The notes under the pieces were generated by a model. The model did no database searches. It worked only from the letters and a program-made list of their open reading frames with translations, and was not told the DNA's origin. The translations under genes and the position numbers were made by a program. Source: RGIG5299 sp045542315 (lineage in GTDB: Bacteria; Bacillota; Clostridia; Oscillospirales; RGIG5299). Taken from it: a stretch of DNA of 20,827 bases. This document shows, piece by piece, positions 12,930 through 20,708 of the stretch. Positions within the stretch are counted from its first letter, which is position 1; each line of letters starts with the position of its first letter. Location: positions 1-20,827 of the forward strand of contig JAZQKU010000091.1 of assembly GCA_045542315.1 (NCBI GenBank). The letters are read 5' to 3'.

Positions 12930-13916
12930 CTTTGCTGCCTTGAAGAAGGCGTCGATATTTTCCCAGGAAGCAGAGGGCGGAATATCGCAGCCCGATGAGA
13001 GAAGAAAATTAGGCTTATCGCCACACTCCGAATAAAGCCTTTTTACCGCCGCCGTAATCGAATCGGGCGTTCCACCCACAAACTCCGCCGAGGGACTTAC
13101 GTTTCCCATAACGACGGTGTCGGCAGGCATATTCTCAACCATAAGCTTCATATTGAGTGCGTCGCCGAAATGGTAAGCGGTGGCGCCTATTTTTGCAATC
13201 GACTCAGTCATAAACTCCGCCGAGGCGCCGCAGTTGTGGTATATCACCGCAAAGCTTTCCGATTTCACCGCGTCGGTTATCTCCTTCACGTAGCCGTGCG
13301 AAAAATCGTCGGCAAGAGAGGGTGATAAAACTCCCGCAAGCGGCTCCGCGATAACAACGCCGTCGGCACCCGCCGCCTTGAAGGCGTTTGCATAAGCAAT
13401 AAGAAACGCCGTTGCCTTTTTTAACACCTTTTCTACCTTTTTGGGCTCGTCATAGCAGTCAAACATAGCGTTATCGACGCCGATTATTCTTCCCGTAAGC
13501 GAAAACGGACCTATCATTCCCGCAAAAACGGGACGGTCTGTGATAAGCGCCTTTGCCTTTTTAACGGCGTCAACGTAAATTCCCGTGCGTGCCGTGCCTA
13601 CCGTGGGAATTTCAAGCCCGTCGGCGTCTGCCTCGGTGGCAACGGCTCCCCTTAAAACGGTTGGGACCTCGTCGTCGGAAAAAGCTATTTCACAGCCAAA
13701 GGCCTCTGCCTCAACCGAGAGGTCCATCATCGAAACCGACGCGAGCGAATCGACCCTGTCGGCAACCGCCTTCATTCCGCGCGCCTGAAGCTCTGCACTT
13801 TGGGTCATCTCCGAAACCGACGCGCCGATAAGCGAAACCGACGGAAACGAGAGTATCGGCATTGGCTTTTTTACCTCACTGCCGATTGTATTTTTAAAAA
13901 ATTCGATTATCTTCAT
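12918..13916 (-). CDS. Uroporphyrinogen decarboxylase (URO-D) family protein, methyltransferase-like
   Basis: This 332-residue TIM-barrel protein belongs to the URO-D superfamily branch that includes the methylcobalamin methyltransferases MtaA/MtbA rather than true heme-pathway HemE. The evidence is a His-x-Cys...Cys zinc pattern: H227 and C229 in VIYHNCGAS, and C310 in LLSSGCDIPPSAS, all at the places where this branch binds zinc for thiol methyl transfer. Other family landmarks are PVFAGMIGPFSLTGRIIG (about 129-146), ADGVVIAEPLAGVLSPS (184-200) and TVVMGNVSPS. No corrinoid protein or substrate-specific methyltransferase lies nearby, so the methyl donor and acceptor are unknown. It is 48 nt downstream of a membrane-protein gene and probably shares its transcript; no promoter of its own is obvious. 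Confidence 0.85.
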   Translation of the reverse strand: MKIIEFFKNTIGSEVKKPMPILSFPSVSLIGASVSEMTQSAELQARGMKAVADRVDSLASVSMMDLSVEAEAFGCEIAFSDDEVPTVLRGAVATEADADGLEIPTVGTARTGIYVDAVKKAKALITDRPVFAGMIGPFSLTGRIIGVDNAMFDCYDEPKKVEKVLKKATAFLIAYANAFKAAGADGVVIAEPLAGVLSPSLADDFSHGYVKEITDAVKSESFAVIYHNCGASAEFMTESIAKIGATAYHFGDALNMKLMVENMPADTVVMGNVSPSAEFVGGTPDSITAAVKRLYSECGDKPNFLLSSGCDIPPSASWENIDAFFKAAKETV

Positions 13917-13964
13917 AATGAAAACCTGCCTTTTTTCGCATCTTTTAAAGCGAAAACCTTTGGA

Positions 13965-14552
13965 TTATTTAATATAGCCCATTTTAACTACTTTATATTC
14001 TTTGTCATCTTTTCCGTAAAAGCCGTGGTGAAGATCAAAGCCTTCCTCGTGCCAGACGAAATAATAAGCGTCATCCGTAAAGGGCAGAAAGCCGTCGTCG
14101 GTAGAGTAAACGCCCACCCTTTGCATAGTGCAAAACGAGGTCTTTTCATAAATATAACCGCCGCCGTAAAGGAGCATCGATTCCTCGCGCACAACTATTA
14201 TATGTGCATTATCGTCGGATGTAAATTCAAAGTATCTGCCGCTTGGAGAAAACAAAACAACGGAAAACGAAACCAAAGAAAAAGCAAATATAGCTACAAC
14301 CGCAATAAAAACGATAAATCCCTTTAAAAGCTTAAGCTTTGCGCTCTTAAACGCCCAGACGGCAAGCCCTGCCAAAAGAAGCAAGACGCCCGAAATTCCA
14401 AAAAACAGTAAAAGCTCCGCGGTGCCTATTCCGAATAAAAGCAAATATACGTTAAGCTTTTTTAAGACTTCTACCAAGGCAAGCAGCAGGAAAAGCGCCC
14501 CCGCAATAATAAGAGTTACTTTTGAAAATTTAGGCAAGCTGTTTTTCTTCAT
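13965..14552 (-). CDS. Membrane protein of unknown function
   Basis: This 195-residue protein is not assigned to a family. The N-terminal half is hydrophobic, with segments at about 12-30, 34-68 (one or two passes) and 76-102. The C-terminal part (about 105-195) is polar and aromatic: GRYFEFTSDDNAHIIVVREES, then YGGGYIYEKTSFCTMQRVGVYSTDDGFLPF, likely a small beta-rich domain at the membrane surface. An AAGGAGG site lies about 8 nt before the ATG. Two candidate promoters stand upstream. The downstream URO-D-family gene starts 48 nt after its stop and may be co-transcribed. Confidence 0.7.
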   Translation of the reverse strand: MKKNSLPKFSKVTLIIAGALFLLLALVEVLKKLNVYLLLFGIGTAELLLFFGISGVLLLLAGLAVWAFKSAKLKLLKGFIVFIAVVAIFAFSLVSFSVVLFSPSGRYFEFTSDDNAHIIVVREESMLLYGGGYIYEKTSFCTMQRVGVYSTDDGFLPFTDDAYYFVWHEEGFDLHHGFYGKDDKEYKVVKMGYIK

Positions 14553-14579
14553 ATTAAAAAACCTCCTTAATTTTTCGCT

Positions 14580-14597
14580 TGTAAAACCCTTTTTACA
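14580..14597 (-). repeat. Hairpin at the 5' end of the small membrane-protein mRNA
   Basis: TGTAAAA (14580-14586) and TTTTACA (14591-14597) form a perfect 7-bp stem with a 4-nt loop, right at the predicted start of transcripts from the -10 box at 14603-14608 and 13 nt before the AAGGAGG site. It could protect the 5' end or stall transcripts from the farther promoter. Confidence 0.5.
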
Positions 14598-14602
14598 GTT
14601 AT

Positions 14603-14608
14603 ATTATA
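14603..14608 (-). promoter_or_regulatory. Possible proximal promoter (-10 only) of the membrane-protein gene
   Basis: TATAAT is preceded on the minus strand by TGTGG, but there is no convincing -35 box at the expected distance. Confidence 0.35.
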
Positions 14609-14724
14609 CCACAGCGCAAAAGGGGTTTTCTATAACTTTTTGCTTATTTTTGTAAAAATCGTATTGAATTTAAGCTCTGCCGTTTTCCGCTTTGCTATAA
14701 ATAACAGGGCTTCTCGTTAGTCTC

Positions 14725-14753
14725 ATTATAGCACGTCTTTTTGTGTTTGTCAA
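14725..14753 (-). promoter_or_regulatory. Perfect consensus promoter, distal, minus strand
   Basis: TTGACA (14753-14748) and TATAAT (14730-14725) have a 17-nt spacer. Transcripts would start near 14718 and run about 165 nt before the membrane-protein start codon at 14552. The leader contains no convincing ORF. The rest of the 14553-14919 gap holds only a second -10 box, a small hairpin and the next terminator. Confidence 0.75.
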
Positions 14754-14877
14754 TCCTTTTTTATTGAAAAACAATAATTTGCGCAACCCGCACAAAAAGC
14801 GAAGGGATAAAAAAAGGCGGCGCGAAGGGCACCGACTATAGAGCAGAAAACTCTGCAAACATAAAAAGGATAGGTTT

Positions 14878-14913
14878 AGAAAAAGAAAAGCTCCCGCTCA
14901 AAAGAGCGGGAGC
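14878..14913 (-). terminator. Strong intrinsic terminator of the beta-helix operon
   Basis: GCTCCCGCTC (14890-14899) and GAGCGGGAGC (14904-14913) form a perfect 10-bp stem with loop AAAA, 6 nt after the stop of the 576-residue gene. On the minus strand TTTTCTTTTTC follows directly. Confidence 0.92.
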
Positions 14914-14919
14914 GATTTA

Positions 14920-16650
14920 TTACGCCATGGGGTTACCTGTGGTTGCGTTCATAATGCTGTCGAATGCAATGCCGGTGCTGTTTGTAAAGGCGTTTCTTAT
15001 CTCGGTTGAGGACTGGAATTTATAGAAGGTATCTCCTCTGAATACGATATTGGAGCAGCCCGTACCCGCAGCCTCAATGCAAGCCGCGATATCACCGGAG
15101 TGATACTGCTTGTGAGAGTTAAACTCAAAGGTGACGTTCTTTGCGTTGGTGAGATATGCCTCGTATTTCTCGTTTCCTACAAACTGGTTGCCGTGAATAA
15201 GAATTCCGTTACCTGCTGTCTCGGCTGCTGCGGGAGAGTTCAGTATCTGAATTCCGTAGGGATGGTTGGTAATGGTGCAGAACTCAATAGATCCCTTATA
15301 GCTGTTAGTGATATACATACCCGTTCTGTTTGTAACCTTACCGACCTCTCCGCTGTTGGTATAAGACATACCCGCGTTGGATGCACACCAGAGATTCTTT
15401 ATTGAGAAATCCGAGCAATTATTCATATATATTGCATAGAGGTTTTCTCCGTACGGGAAAGTGGAGCCCGACTTTCTGTTATATCCAAGGTCAAAGCCGA
15501 GAGCGTTTAAGCGAATATTCGTGCAGCCGTTAAGGGTCATATCGGTTCCGAATCCCCAAACCGACGAGCTGTTGATAAGATTGATGTTGCTGCAGTTGTC
15601 GGCAATGATAAAGCTCTTGTTGGTGGTGGAAAGCGAAGCGCTGAAGTTGATGTTTGAGCAGTTTGTAAAGGTAAATACTTCAAGGTTTGCCGTTGCATAA
15701 AAGAACTCGACGTCAATACTGTTTGAATTATTGACAACTACCGCCTTTTTAAAGCCGTAAAGCAATACCGACGATATTTTGAGAGAGCCGCCGTCAAGGC
15801 TGATGAATGTTGAGTACATCGGATGGCCTACTTCGGCTATCTTCATATCGTAAAAGCCGACCTCGGTGCCGTTTGCGGTGAAATAGCTTACACCGGACTG
15901 TCCCGTTACGACCTCGGTGCGGGTCTTTCCGCTTCCTATAAGATCGACTTTTCCGTTTGCGGGAAGAGTAACGGCGCTTGCAAAATCATATCTTCCTACA
16001 CCGAAATATACCTTCGTTGCGACGTTGACCGCAGCCTGAACGCCGGCCGCATCGCAGGCGTTATCGTTTGCAGCTGCGCCGAACCACTCGGCTCTTACCG
16101 CAAAAACGATCTCAGCAGAAGGATTTTTCGAGTTCTCAACAACCGCAATGTTATTAACGGCGCCTGCGAAGATCCTGTTCATTCCGGCGATTATCTTTGC
16201 TCCGTTTTCAAAATAGAGATATGCGCTGTCGCCCAAAATTATCTTGCCCTCTCCTCTGAATTCGAGGATAACGTTTGCGGGAATTACTATCGACTCCTCG
16301 ATCTTGATCTCGGAGGAAATAACGAATACGCCGGTGGCGTAAGTGGCGGCAAGGTCGATACCCTGTCTTAAAAGAGCACTGTCATCGGTGATGCCGTTGC
16401 CTGCCGTGTAAAGGGATTTATCGGTTATAACGGTAGCTTCCTCGGGAGTAACGGCGGGAATCTCAAAGGGAGCCGCCGAAAGAAGAGGCATAGAAGCCGC
16501 AACGTTATTAAAAAGCGATATTGCTTCGCTGCTGCCATTCATAAGCTCAATGCCGTTTACGGCTTTTTTCTGCGCGCCGCAGCCCGCAAATGCAAGAAGG
16601 ACCAAAACTGCCGAAATTATTAAAGAAATTACTTTATATATTTTTTTCAT
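14920..16650 (-). CDS. Lipoprotein with right-handed parallel beta-helix
   Basis: This 576-residue protein is exported and probably lipid-anchored: MKKIYKVISLIISAVLVLLAFAGC gives a signal peptide with C24 as the lipidation site. A short linker follows, then a collar-like segment (about 78-185, ITDDSALLRQGIDLAATYATG and SIVIPANVILEFRGEGKI). The module AVRAEWFGAAANDNACDAAGVQAAVN (about 184-209) is typical of the pectate-lyase-3/tailspike fold. The remainder is beta-helix with repeated short rungs such as TFTNCSNINFSASL, IIADNCSNINLINSS and MTLNGCTNIRLNALG. No catalytic residues can be assigned. It begins 14 nt after its larger partner with AAGGAGG overlapping that gene's stop, and ends in a strong terminator. 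It may bind or cleave a polysaccharide at the cell surface; this is inference. Confidence 0.82.
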   Translation of the reverse strand: MKKIYKVISLIISAVLVLLAFAGCGAQKKAVNGIELMNGSSEAISLFNNVAASMPLLSAAPFEIPAVTPEEATVITDKSLYTAGNGITDDSALLRQGIDLAATYATGVFVISSEIKIEESIVIPANVILEFRGEGKIILGDSAYLYFENGAKIIAGMNRIFAGAVNNIAVVENSKNPSAEIVFAVRAEWFGAAANDNACDAAGVQAAVNVATKVYFGVGRYDFASAVTLPANGKVDLIGSGKTRTEVVTGQSGVSYFTANGTEVGFYDMKIAEVGHPMYSTFISLDGGSLKISSVLLYGFKKAVVVNNSNSIDVEFFYATANLEVFTFTNCSNINFSASLSTTNKSFIIADNCSNINLINSSSVWGFGTDMTLNGCTNIRLNALGFDLGYNRKSGSTFPYGENLYAIYMNNCSDFSIKNLWCASNAGMSYTNSGEVGKVTNRTGMYITNSYKGSIEFCTITNHPYGIQILNSPAAAETAGNGILIHGNQFVGNEKYEAYLTNAKNVTFEFNSHKQYHSGDIAACIEAAGTGCSNIVFRGDTFYKFQSSTEIRNAFTNSTGIAFDSIMNATTGNPMA

Positions 16651-16664
16651 TGTAATAATCCTCC

Positions 16665-19600
16665 TTAACCGTTAACGCCGAAGGTATTTGCTCCGACAAG
16701 TCCCGACAGGATCTGACCGTCATTGGCAAGCAGTGCGTCGGAGCCGGTGCCGTTGAAGCTGTTTCTGCAAACCATCGTGCCGTTGTTTGAGGAGCCTATC
16801 AAGCCTCTGCCGCATTCTCTTATGGCGTTACCTATGATCTTTGCATCGTTAAGACTTCTGAGCTCTATAGCAGCGGTTACGGCGCCTCTTATAACGTTGT
16901 TGTAAACGTAAGAGGCCGAACGCGCCGCGGCAGTATTTCTGGTAAGAGCAATACCGGTTGCAAAGCCCGTGACCTGATTGTTGGTTACCGTTTCTCTGCC
17001 GGTAGAGGTCTCCAGGAATATGCCGCAGGTGCCGCTACCCGTGATAACGTTGTTATCGATTCTCGAATCGTAGCAGTTTACGAAGTGAATTCCGTAGCCC
17101 GATACCGAGTTGAATTTGCAGTTAATAACAAAGGTCGTCTGGTTCCTTGTAATGTGAACGCTTGCCTGAGTCATTCTTACGGTTTCGCAATCGGTTATCT
17201 GGATACCGTTTGCAACACCGTTTGTTTCGGGCTGGTCGTTATAGACGAAATATCCCGAGTCGTATGCCTTACAGTTTCTCATATAAAGGAACATAGAATA
17301 CTGGCCGACGTCTATGCAGGTGCCTACGTTATTGAAGATAAGTCCTTCTGAAACGCAACCGCCCGAATATTCGTAGAAGATACCCTTATTAAGATCCTTG
17401 AATTCGCAGTTGAAAACGTCGAAACGGCTGTAGGCGTTGTGCTTGCCGTAGTAGGCAAGGGCGGTGTTAGCCGAGCGTGCCGCGCCCTCGAATTTTACGT
17501 TTTCAACGTGTCCGCAATAGCCTGCGCCCGAAGGATCGGAAACGGTAAAGGCTGTAATGCCTGCCGCAATCCTTACGGTTGCCGTCTTATCCTTTGATTC
17601 GCCCATAAGAGTAAACCAGTAAGGAACTGTTACGGCAGAATCAATATTATAGGTGCCTGCGGAGAGCAAAACGGGAACTCCGAAATGAGCGGCTACGTTA
17701 AATGCGCTTGCATCGTTTACGTTATCGTTTACCTTTGCGCCGAACCACTCGGGTCTTACGTATGCCATTTTTGTAAAGTTTCCGCCGTAGGCGGTGGGAT
17801 TCAAATAAAGAACGCACTGATCGCCTTCCGTGATGATGTTCTTACAGTTGAAAACGGGGGTTGTGCCGTAGAGGCAATAGAGCGAGGAGCTCTCGTCAAA
17901 CATAAGGGTTACGTTTGCGGGGAATGTTACCGCGCCGTTCAAGCCGTAGTAGCCGTTTTTGAAACAGAAAACGTATTCCTTGGTGGAATCAAGCGAATTG
18001 ATGAGGCTGTTAAGCGCGGTTACGTTGGAAGCCGCAGAGCTTGATGCAGCCGCAGCAGTCGCGGCAGGAGTAAGAACCGTTGACATATCGATATAGTTAT
18101 CGCCCTGAAGCTGATCAACACTGCCCTTTATCTCCTCGGGCTTGATCTCCTCTTTGGAAAGGCGCTTGACGTAGCTTACGCTTCTCGAAAGAGAGTTGGT
18201 GTAAACGGTGGTGCCGTCCTCGTAGGTTATATAGCCTACAACGGTGAAGTTTCTCGAAAGCTTGTCGGCAGGAATGCCGATAAGAACTGCGGTAAACTGA
18301 ACGTATTCGGGTGTTACCGAGTGGTATTTTTCACAAACGATCCTTGTGTAGGAAACACCCTGAGGTCTTGCGGCGCTTACTATTTTTCCGCTTTGGGTGA
18401 TCTTAAGATCCTCGGGTCTGTCGATAAGGTCGGCGGGAATGATAAGAGCGCCGTACTCAACGATTTTGGAGTTATTTGCGTTTTTCTTTCTTGCAACCTC
18501 AACGAGGAAGCGAAGTCCCTGTGCGGTTGTTTCCGAGGATTTACGGAAGGAGGCGCCGACAACGTAGCCTGCACGGGCGCCGGTATCGGATTCCTCGGTG
18601 AAGGAAACGGCGTTTACACCGTTTATCTTCGAAACGGTTGCCTTCGAGCCTGCCGCCTCGGTGCTCATTCCTGCGAAGGTGAGGTATGCCTGACCGTTTA
18701 TGTCAACGACGCTTGAAAGGTCAAGCTCGACCTCTGCACCGCCGTAGGTAACGGCGATATTGTTTATCTTAACGGTGTATTTGCCGTTATCATTCTTAAT
18801 GAATTTAATCTCGCAGGTGGAGTTTTCCAAAATTTTGTTATCAAGCAAAAGCTCGGAAATACCTGCGGTAACCGCATCGAGATAATGGCTCGTGCCTCTG
18901 AAGGTGAATGCCAAAGCGGAGGACATATTTACGTTGGGGCCGTGGTTTCCGCCAATAACGTTTGCCGCAAATGCGGTGGGCTTATCCTTTGAAAGGAAGA
19001 TACCGAAATAGCTTACGTTTTCAATAGCCGCCTTTGAAGCTCTGAAGCTTACGGTAAGGCCGTTAACGGTTACCTTTGAGGCTATAACGCTTCCCGCCAT
19101 GGGAGTGGTTCCCTTCGAGAAATCGAAGGAGAGGTTTTTGCCGTCGTTGGTAACTACGCCCTGATTGTTGGTATTTGAAGGAGTAAGGGTGGTAACGTCG
19201 ATCTGCTTTTCAAAGCCGTCAAACTGAGAAACCGCAACGCCGTTTACTTTTTTAACCGTCATATCGTAGGTCCTGTCGTTTCCGTAGGAGTCAGCTGCAT
19301 AGGACAGATATGTCTTTCCGCCTGCAAATACCGCGGCGGCGCCCGTCATGGTGTTAAGAAGAGTTTTCGAGCCACCCGCTTTGGTGTAGTAAACCAAAAC
19401 GTTATTGCCCGAAAGCTCAAACGAGAAGGTGACCTCCTCGCCGGGGGTGAAGGTCACGCCCGAAACGGGAGCCTTGTTCGAGGTGGAAACGCCGTTAACC
19501 GTGGGATAAACGACTATCTTGCCCTCGGTCTTGCTCATAAAGAACTTGAGGGAAATACCGTTATCGTAAAAAACCTTTGATGCGTAGCCGTGGCCCGAAA

Positions 19601-20039
19601 GAACGGATTTATCAGCCGAAAGGTTGATGCTGTGACCGTAAACGGGAGCGTGGCCGTAGCCGCTGTCGGTGCAAGACTCGTTGAGGCCGCCCGTTGCAGT
19701 GGCTGTATCCTTTACCATATCTCCTATAACTACCGTGGTGGTTACGGAGTTTGCCGAAGTAAACGGTATCTGCTTCGAGGTGGAAATTGCCATACCCGAA
19801 TAGACGTCGGAGCGAATAAGGAAGCTTCCGTCGGCGGCAATACCGTAATCGGTATGCACGAAAGGTCTGGCCGAAAGCCCCTGCGCGGCGCATATTCCCT
19901 TAACGTCGGACATGGGCTGAAACTCCCAGCCTGAGGGCAGTGTGTCTGCCGCCACGGCGGGAACCGCGATAACTGCCGAAGCGGTGATTACAAGCGCTAC
20001 GGCAATCAGAACGGATAATGCTCGTTTGATTGAATTCAT
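16665..20039 (-). CDS. Large exported protein: tandem beta-sandwich domains plus parallel beta-helix
   Basis: This 1124-residue protein has a signal peptide ending near A31 (SAVIAVPAVAA then DTLPSG). Two similar beta-sandwich (lectin-like) domains follow, at about 35-273 and 280-480. They end alike: KTYLSYAA...KKVNGVAVSQF against QAYLTFAG...SKINGVNAVSF. A domain at about 488-625 (QGLRFLVEVARK, EYGALIIPADLI, VGYITYEDGTTVYTNSLSRSV) resembles a module I associate with clostridial surface proteins. An Ala/Ser linker leads to a beta-helix (about 665-1124) opening with YVRPEWFGAKVNDNVNDASAF (764 onward), then rungs like NCYDSRIDNNVITGSGTCGIFL and NAIRECGRGLIGS. There is no LPXTG motif, SLH domain or lipobox, so it is released or held by the partner lipoprotein. 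The gene has its own strong promoter. A glycan-binding or depolymerase role is plausible but unproven. Confidence 0.82.
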   Translation of the reverse strand: MNSIKRALSVLIAVALVITASAVIAVPAVAADTLPSGWEFQPMSDVKGICAAQGLSARPFVHTDYGIAADGSFLIRSDVYSGMAISTSKQIPFTSANSVTTTVVIGDMVKDTATATGGLNESCTDSGYGHAPVYGHSINLSADKSVLSGHGYASKVFYDNGISLKFFMSKTEGKIVVYPTVNGVSTSNKAPVSGVTFTPGEEVTFSFELSGNNVLVYYTKAGGSKTLLNTMTGAAAVFAGGKTYLSYAADSYGNDRTYDMTVKKVNGVAVSQFDGFEKQIDVTTLTPSNTNNQGVVTNDGKNLSFDFSKGTTPMAGSVIASKVTVNGLTVSFRASKAAIENVSYFGIFLSKDKPTAFAANVIGGNHGPNVNMSSALAFTFRGTSHYLDAVTAGISELLLDNKILENSTCEIKFIKNDNGKYTVKINNIAVTYGGAEVELDLSSVVDINGQAYLTFAGMSTEAAGSKATVSKINGVNAVSFTEESDTGARAGYVVGASFRKSSETTAQGLRFLVEVARKKNANNSKIVEYGALIIPADLIDRPEDLKITQSGKIVSAARPQGVSYTRIVCEKYHSVTPEYVQFTAVLIGIPADKLSRNFTVVGYITYEDGTTVYTNSLSRSVSYVKRLSKEEIKPEEIKGSVDQLQGDNYIDMSTVLTPAATAAAASSSAASNVTALNSLINSLDSTKEYVFCFKNGYYGLNGAVTFPANVTLMFDESSSLYCLYGTTPVFNCKNIITEGDQCVLYLNPTAYGGNFTKMAYVRPEWFGAKVNDNVNDASAFNVAAHFGVPVLLSAGTYNIDSAVTVPYWFTLMGESKDKTATVRIAAGITAFTVSDPSGAGYCGHVENVKFEGAARSANTALAYYGKHNAYSRFDVFNCEFKDLNKGIFYEYSGGCVSEGLIFNNVGTCIDVGQYSMFLYMRNCKAYDSGYFVYNDQPETNGVANGIQITDCETVRMTQASVHITRNQTTFVINCKFNSVSGYGIHFVNCYDSRIDNNVITGSGTCGIFLETSTGRETVTNNQVTGFATGIALTRNTAAARSASYVYNNVIRGAVTAAIELRSLNDAKIIGNAIRECGRGLIGSSNNGTMVCRNSFNGTGSDALLANDGQILSGLVGANTFGVNG

Positions 20040-20075
20040 AAAAGAATCCTCCCAGTATAAAGTACTAATATGATT

Positions 20076-20104
20076 ATTATATATTATTTAGAATAAAAAG
20101 TCAA
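20076..20104 (-). promoter_or_regulatory. Promoter of the beta-helix operon
   Basis: On the minus strand, TTGACT (20104-20099) and TATAAT (20081-20076) are 17 nt apart, 36 nt upstream of the ATG. GGGAGGA is the ribosome binding site. The rest of the 20040-20275 divergent gap is AT-rich and holds the PerR promoter and its operator on the other strand. Confidence 0.8.
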
Positions 20105-20196
20105 GGTAAATTACCTATTTTATCGCTTTTGAAACGGCTGTTTTCTCCCCTCTCTTGACCTTCTTTAAAACTTTTTAAAAAATTTCAAAAAACCTC

Positions 20197-20225
20197 TTGA
20201 CAAAAAAAGAAAAAGGCTGTATAAT
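20197..20225 (+). promoter_or_regulatory. Consensus promoter of the PerR-type regulator gene
   Basis: TTGACA (20197-20202) and TATAAT (20220-20225) are separated by 17 nt. The predicted start, about 20232, coincides with the first base of the palindromic operator. Confidence 0.88.
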
Positions 20226-20231
20226 TATCTC

Positions 20232-20256
20232 AAAAGTGATAATGATTATCACTTTT
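20232..20256 (+). promoter_or_regulatory. Perfect Fur-family operator (12-1-12 palindrome)
   Basis: AAAAGTGATAAT (20232-20243) and ATTATCACTTTT (20245-20256) mirror each other perfectly around G20244. The core TGATAATGATTATCA equals the Bacillus 7-1-7 Fur box (TGATAATNATTATCA), not the PerR box (TTATAATNATTATAA). It lies just downstream of the -10 box, so it should give tight self-repression of the regulator gene and what follows. Confidence 0.88.
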
Positions 20257-20275
20257 CAAGGAAAGGTGATGATGA

Positions 20276-20659
20276 GTGAATTATTCATACCAGCGAGAAA
20301 CAGTTTTGACCGATCTCAAATCCAGATGCGACCACCCCACTGCGGCTGAGGTTTACGAAACGGTGAGGAGAAAAATTCCAAACATCTCACTTGCAACCGT
20401 TTACAGAAATCTTACAGCGCTTTGCAAAAACGGCGACGTTATAAGCTTCTACATAAACGGTACCGAGCATTTTGACGGAAATGTAAGCTCTCACATTCAC
20501 TTCACCTGCGAGGATTGCGGCAGAATTTACGACGTTTTTTCAAGTCTTGATTCCCACGCTCTTTCAATGGTTGAAGCGAGCCTGCCCGACGTTCACGTTA
20601 AACGAATAAACGTGCTTATTTCGGGTCTTTGCGAAAGCTGTAAATTAAAAACCAATTAA
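20276..20659 (+). CDS. perR: Fur-family regulator, PerR type
   Basis: This 127-residue metal-dependent repressor has an N-terminal winged helix (QRETVLTDLKSRCDHPTAAEVYETV, then NISLATVYRNLTALCKNGDV with the recognition helix near 38-50) and a C-terminal dimerisation domain. The structural zinc site is C78-x-x-C81 and C119-x-x-C122. The regulatory metal ligands match PerR: H20, D67, H73, H75 and D86. D67 aligns with Asp85 of B. subtilis PerR, where Fur has glutamate. Peroxide sensing by iron-catalysed histidine oxidation is therefore likely. The N-terminus is short, as in other clostridial PerRs. The start is GTG at 20276, with AAAGGTG upstream. The gene after it encodes a rubredoxin-domain protein, a typical PerR target. 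Fur cannot be fully excluded because the operator is Fur-like. Confidence 0.85.
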   Translation: MNYSYQRETVLTDLKSRCDHPTAAEVYETVRRKIPNISLATVYRNLTALCKNGDVISFYINGTEHFDGNVSSHIHFTCEDCGRIYDVFSSLDSHALSMVEASLPDVHVKRINVLISGLCESCKLKTN

Positions 20660-20708
20660 AAAACAAATAAAACAAATTATTTTATTAACTGAAAGGAAAA
20701 TGATTATT

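Noticed and set aside
12311..12943. Open reading frame of 210 codons on the plus strand (and shorter ones on both strands) across the palindromic island
   Set aside because: The translations are Arg/Ser/Lys-rich and without domain character, and they follow the repeats and stems; a terminator and part of the opposite gene lie inside the frame.
14670..14858. Small reading frame on the minus strand over the distal promoter
   Set aside because: It spans the -35 and -10 boxes, and the in-frame ATG lies inside the TATAATG of the promoter, so it cannot be translated from that transcript.
15823..16371. 182-codon and similar plus-strand frames opposite the beta-helix genes
   Set aside because: They arise from the codon bias of the minus-strand genes and show no start signals or recognisable protein features.
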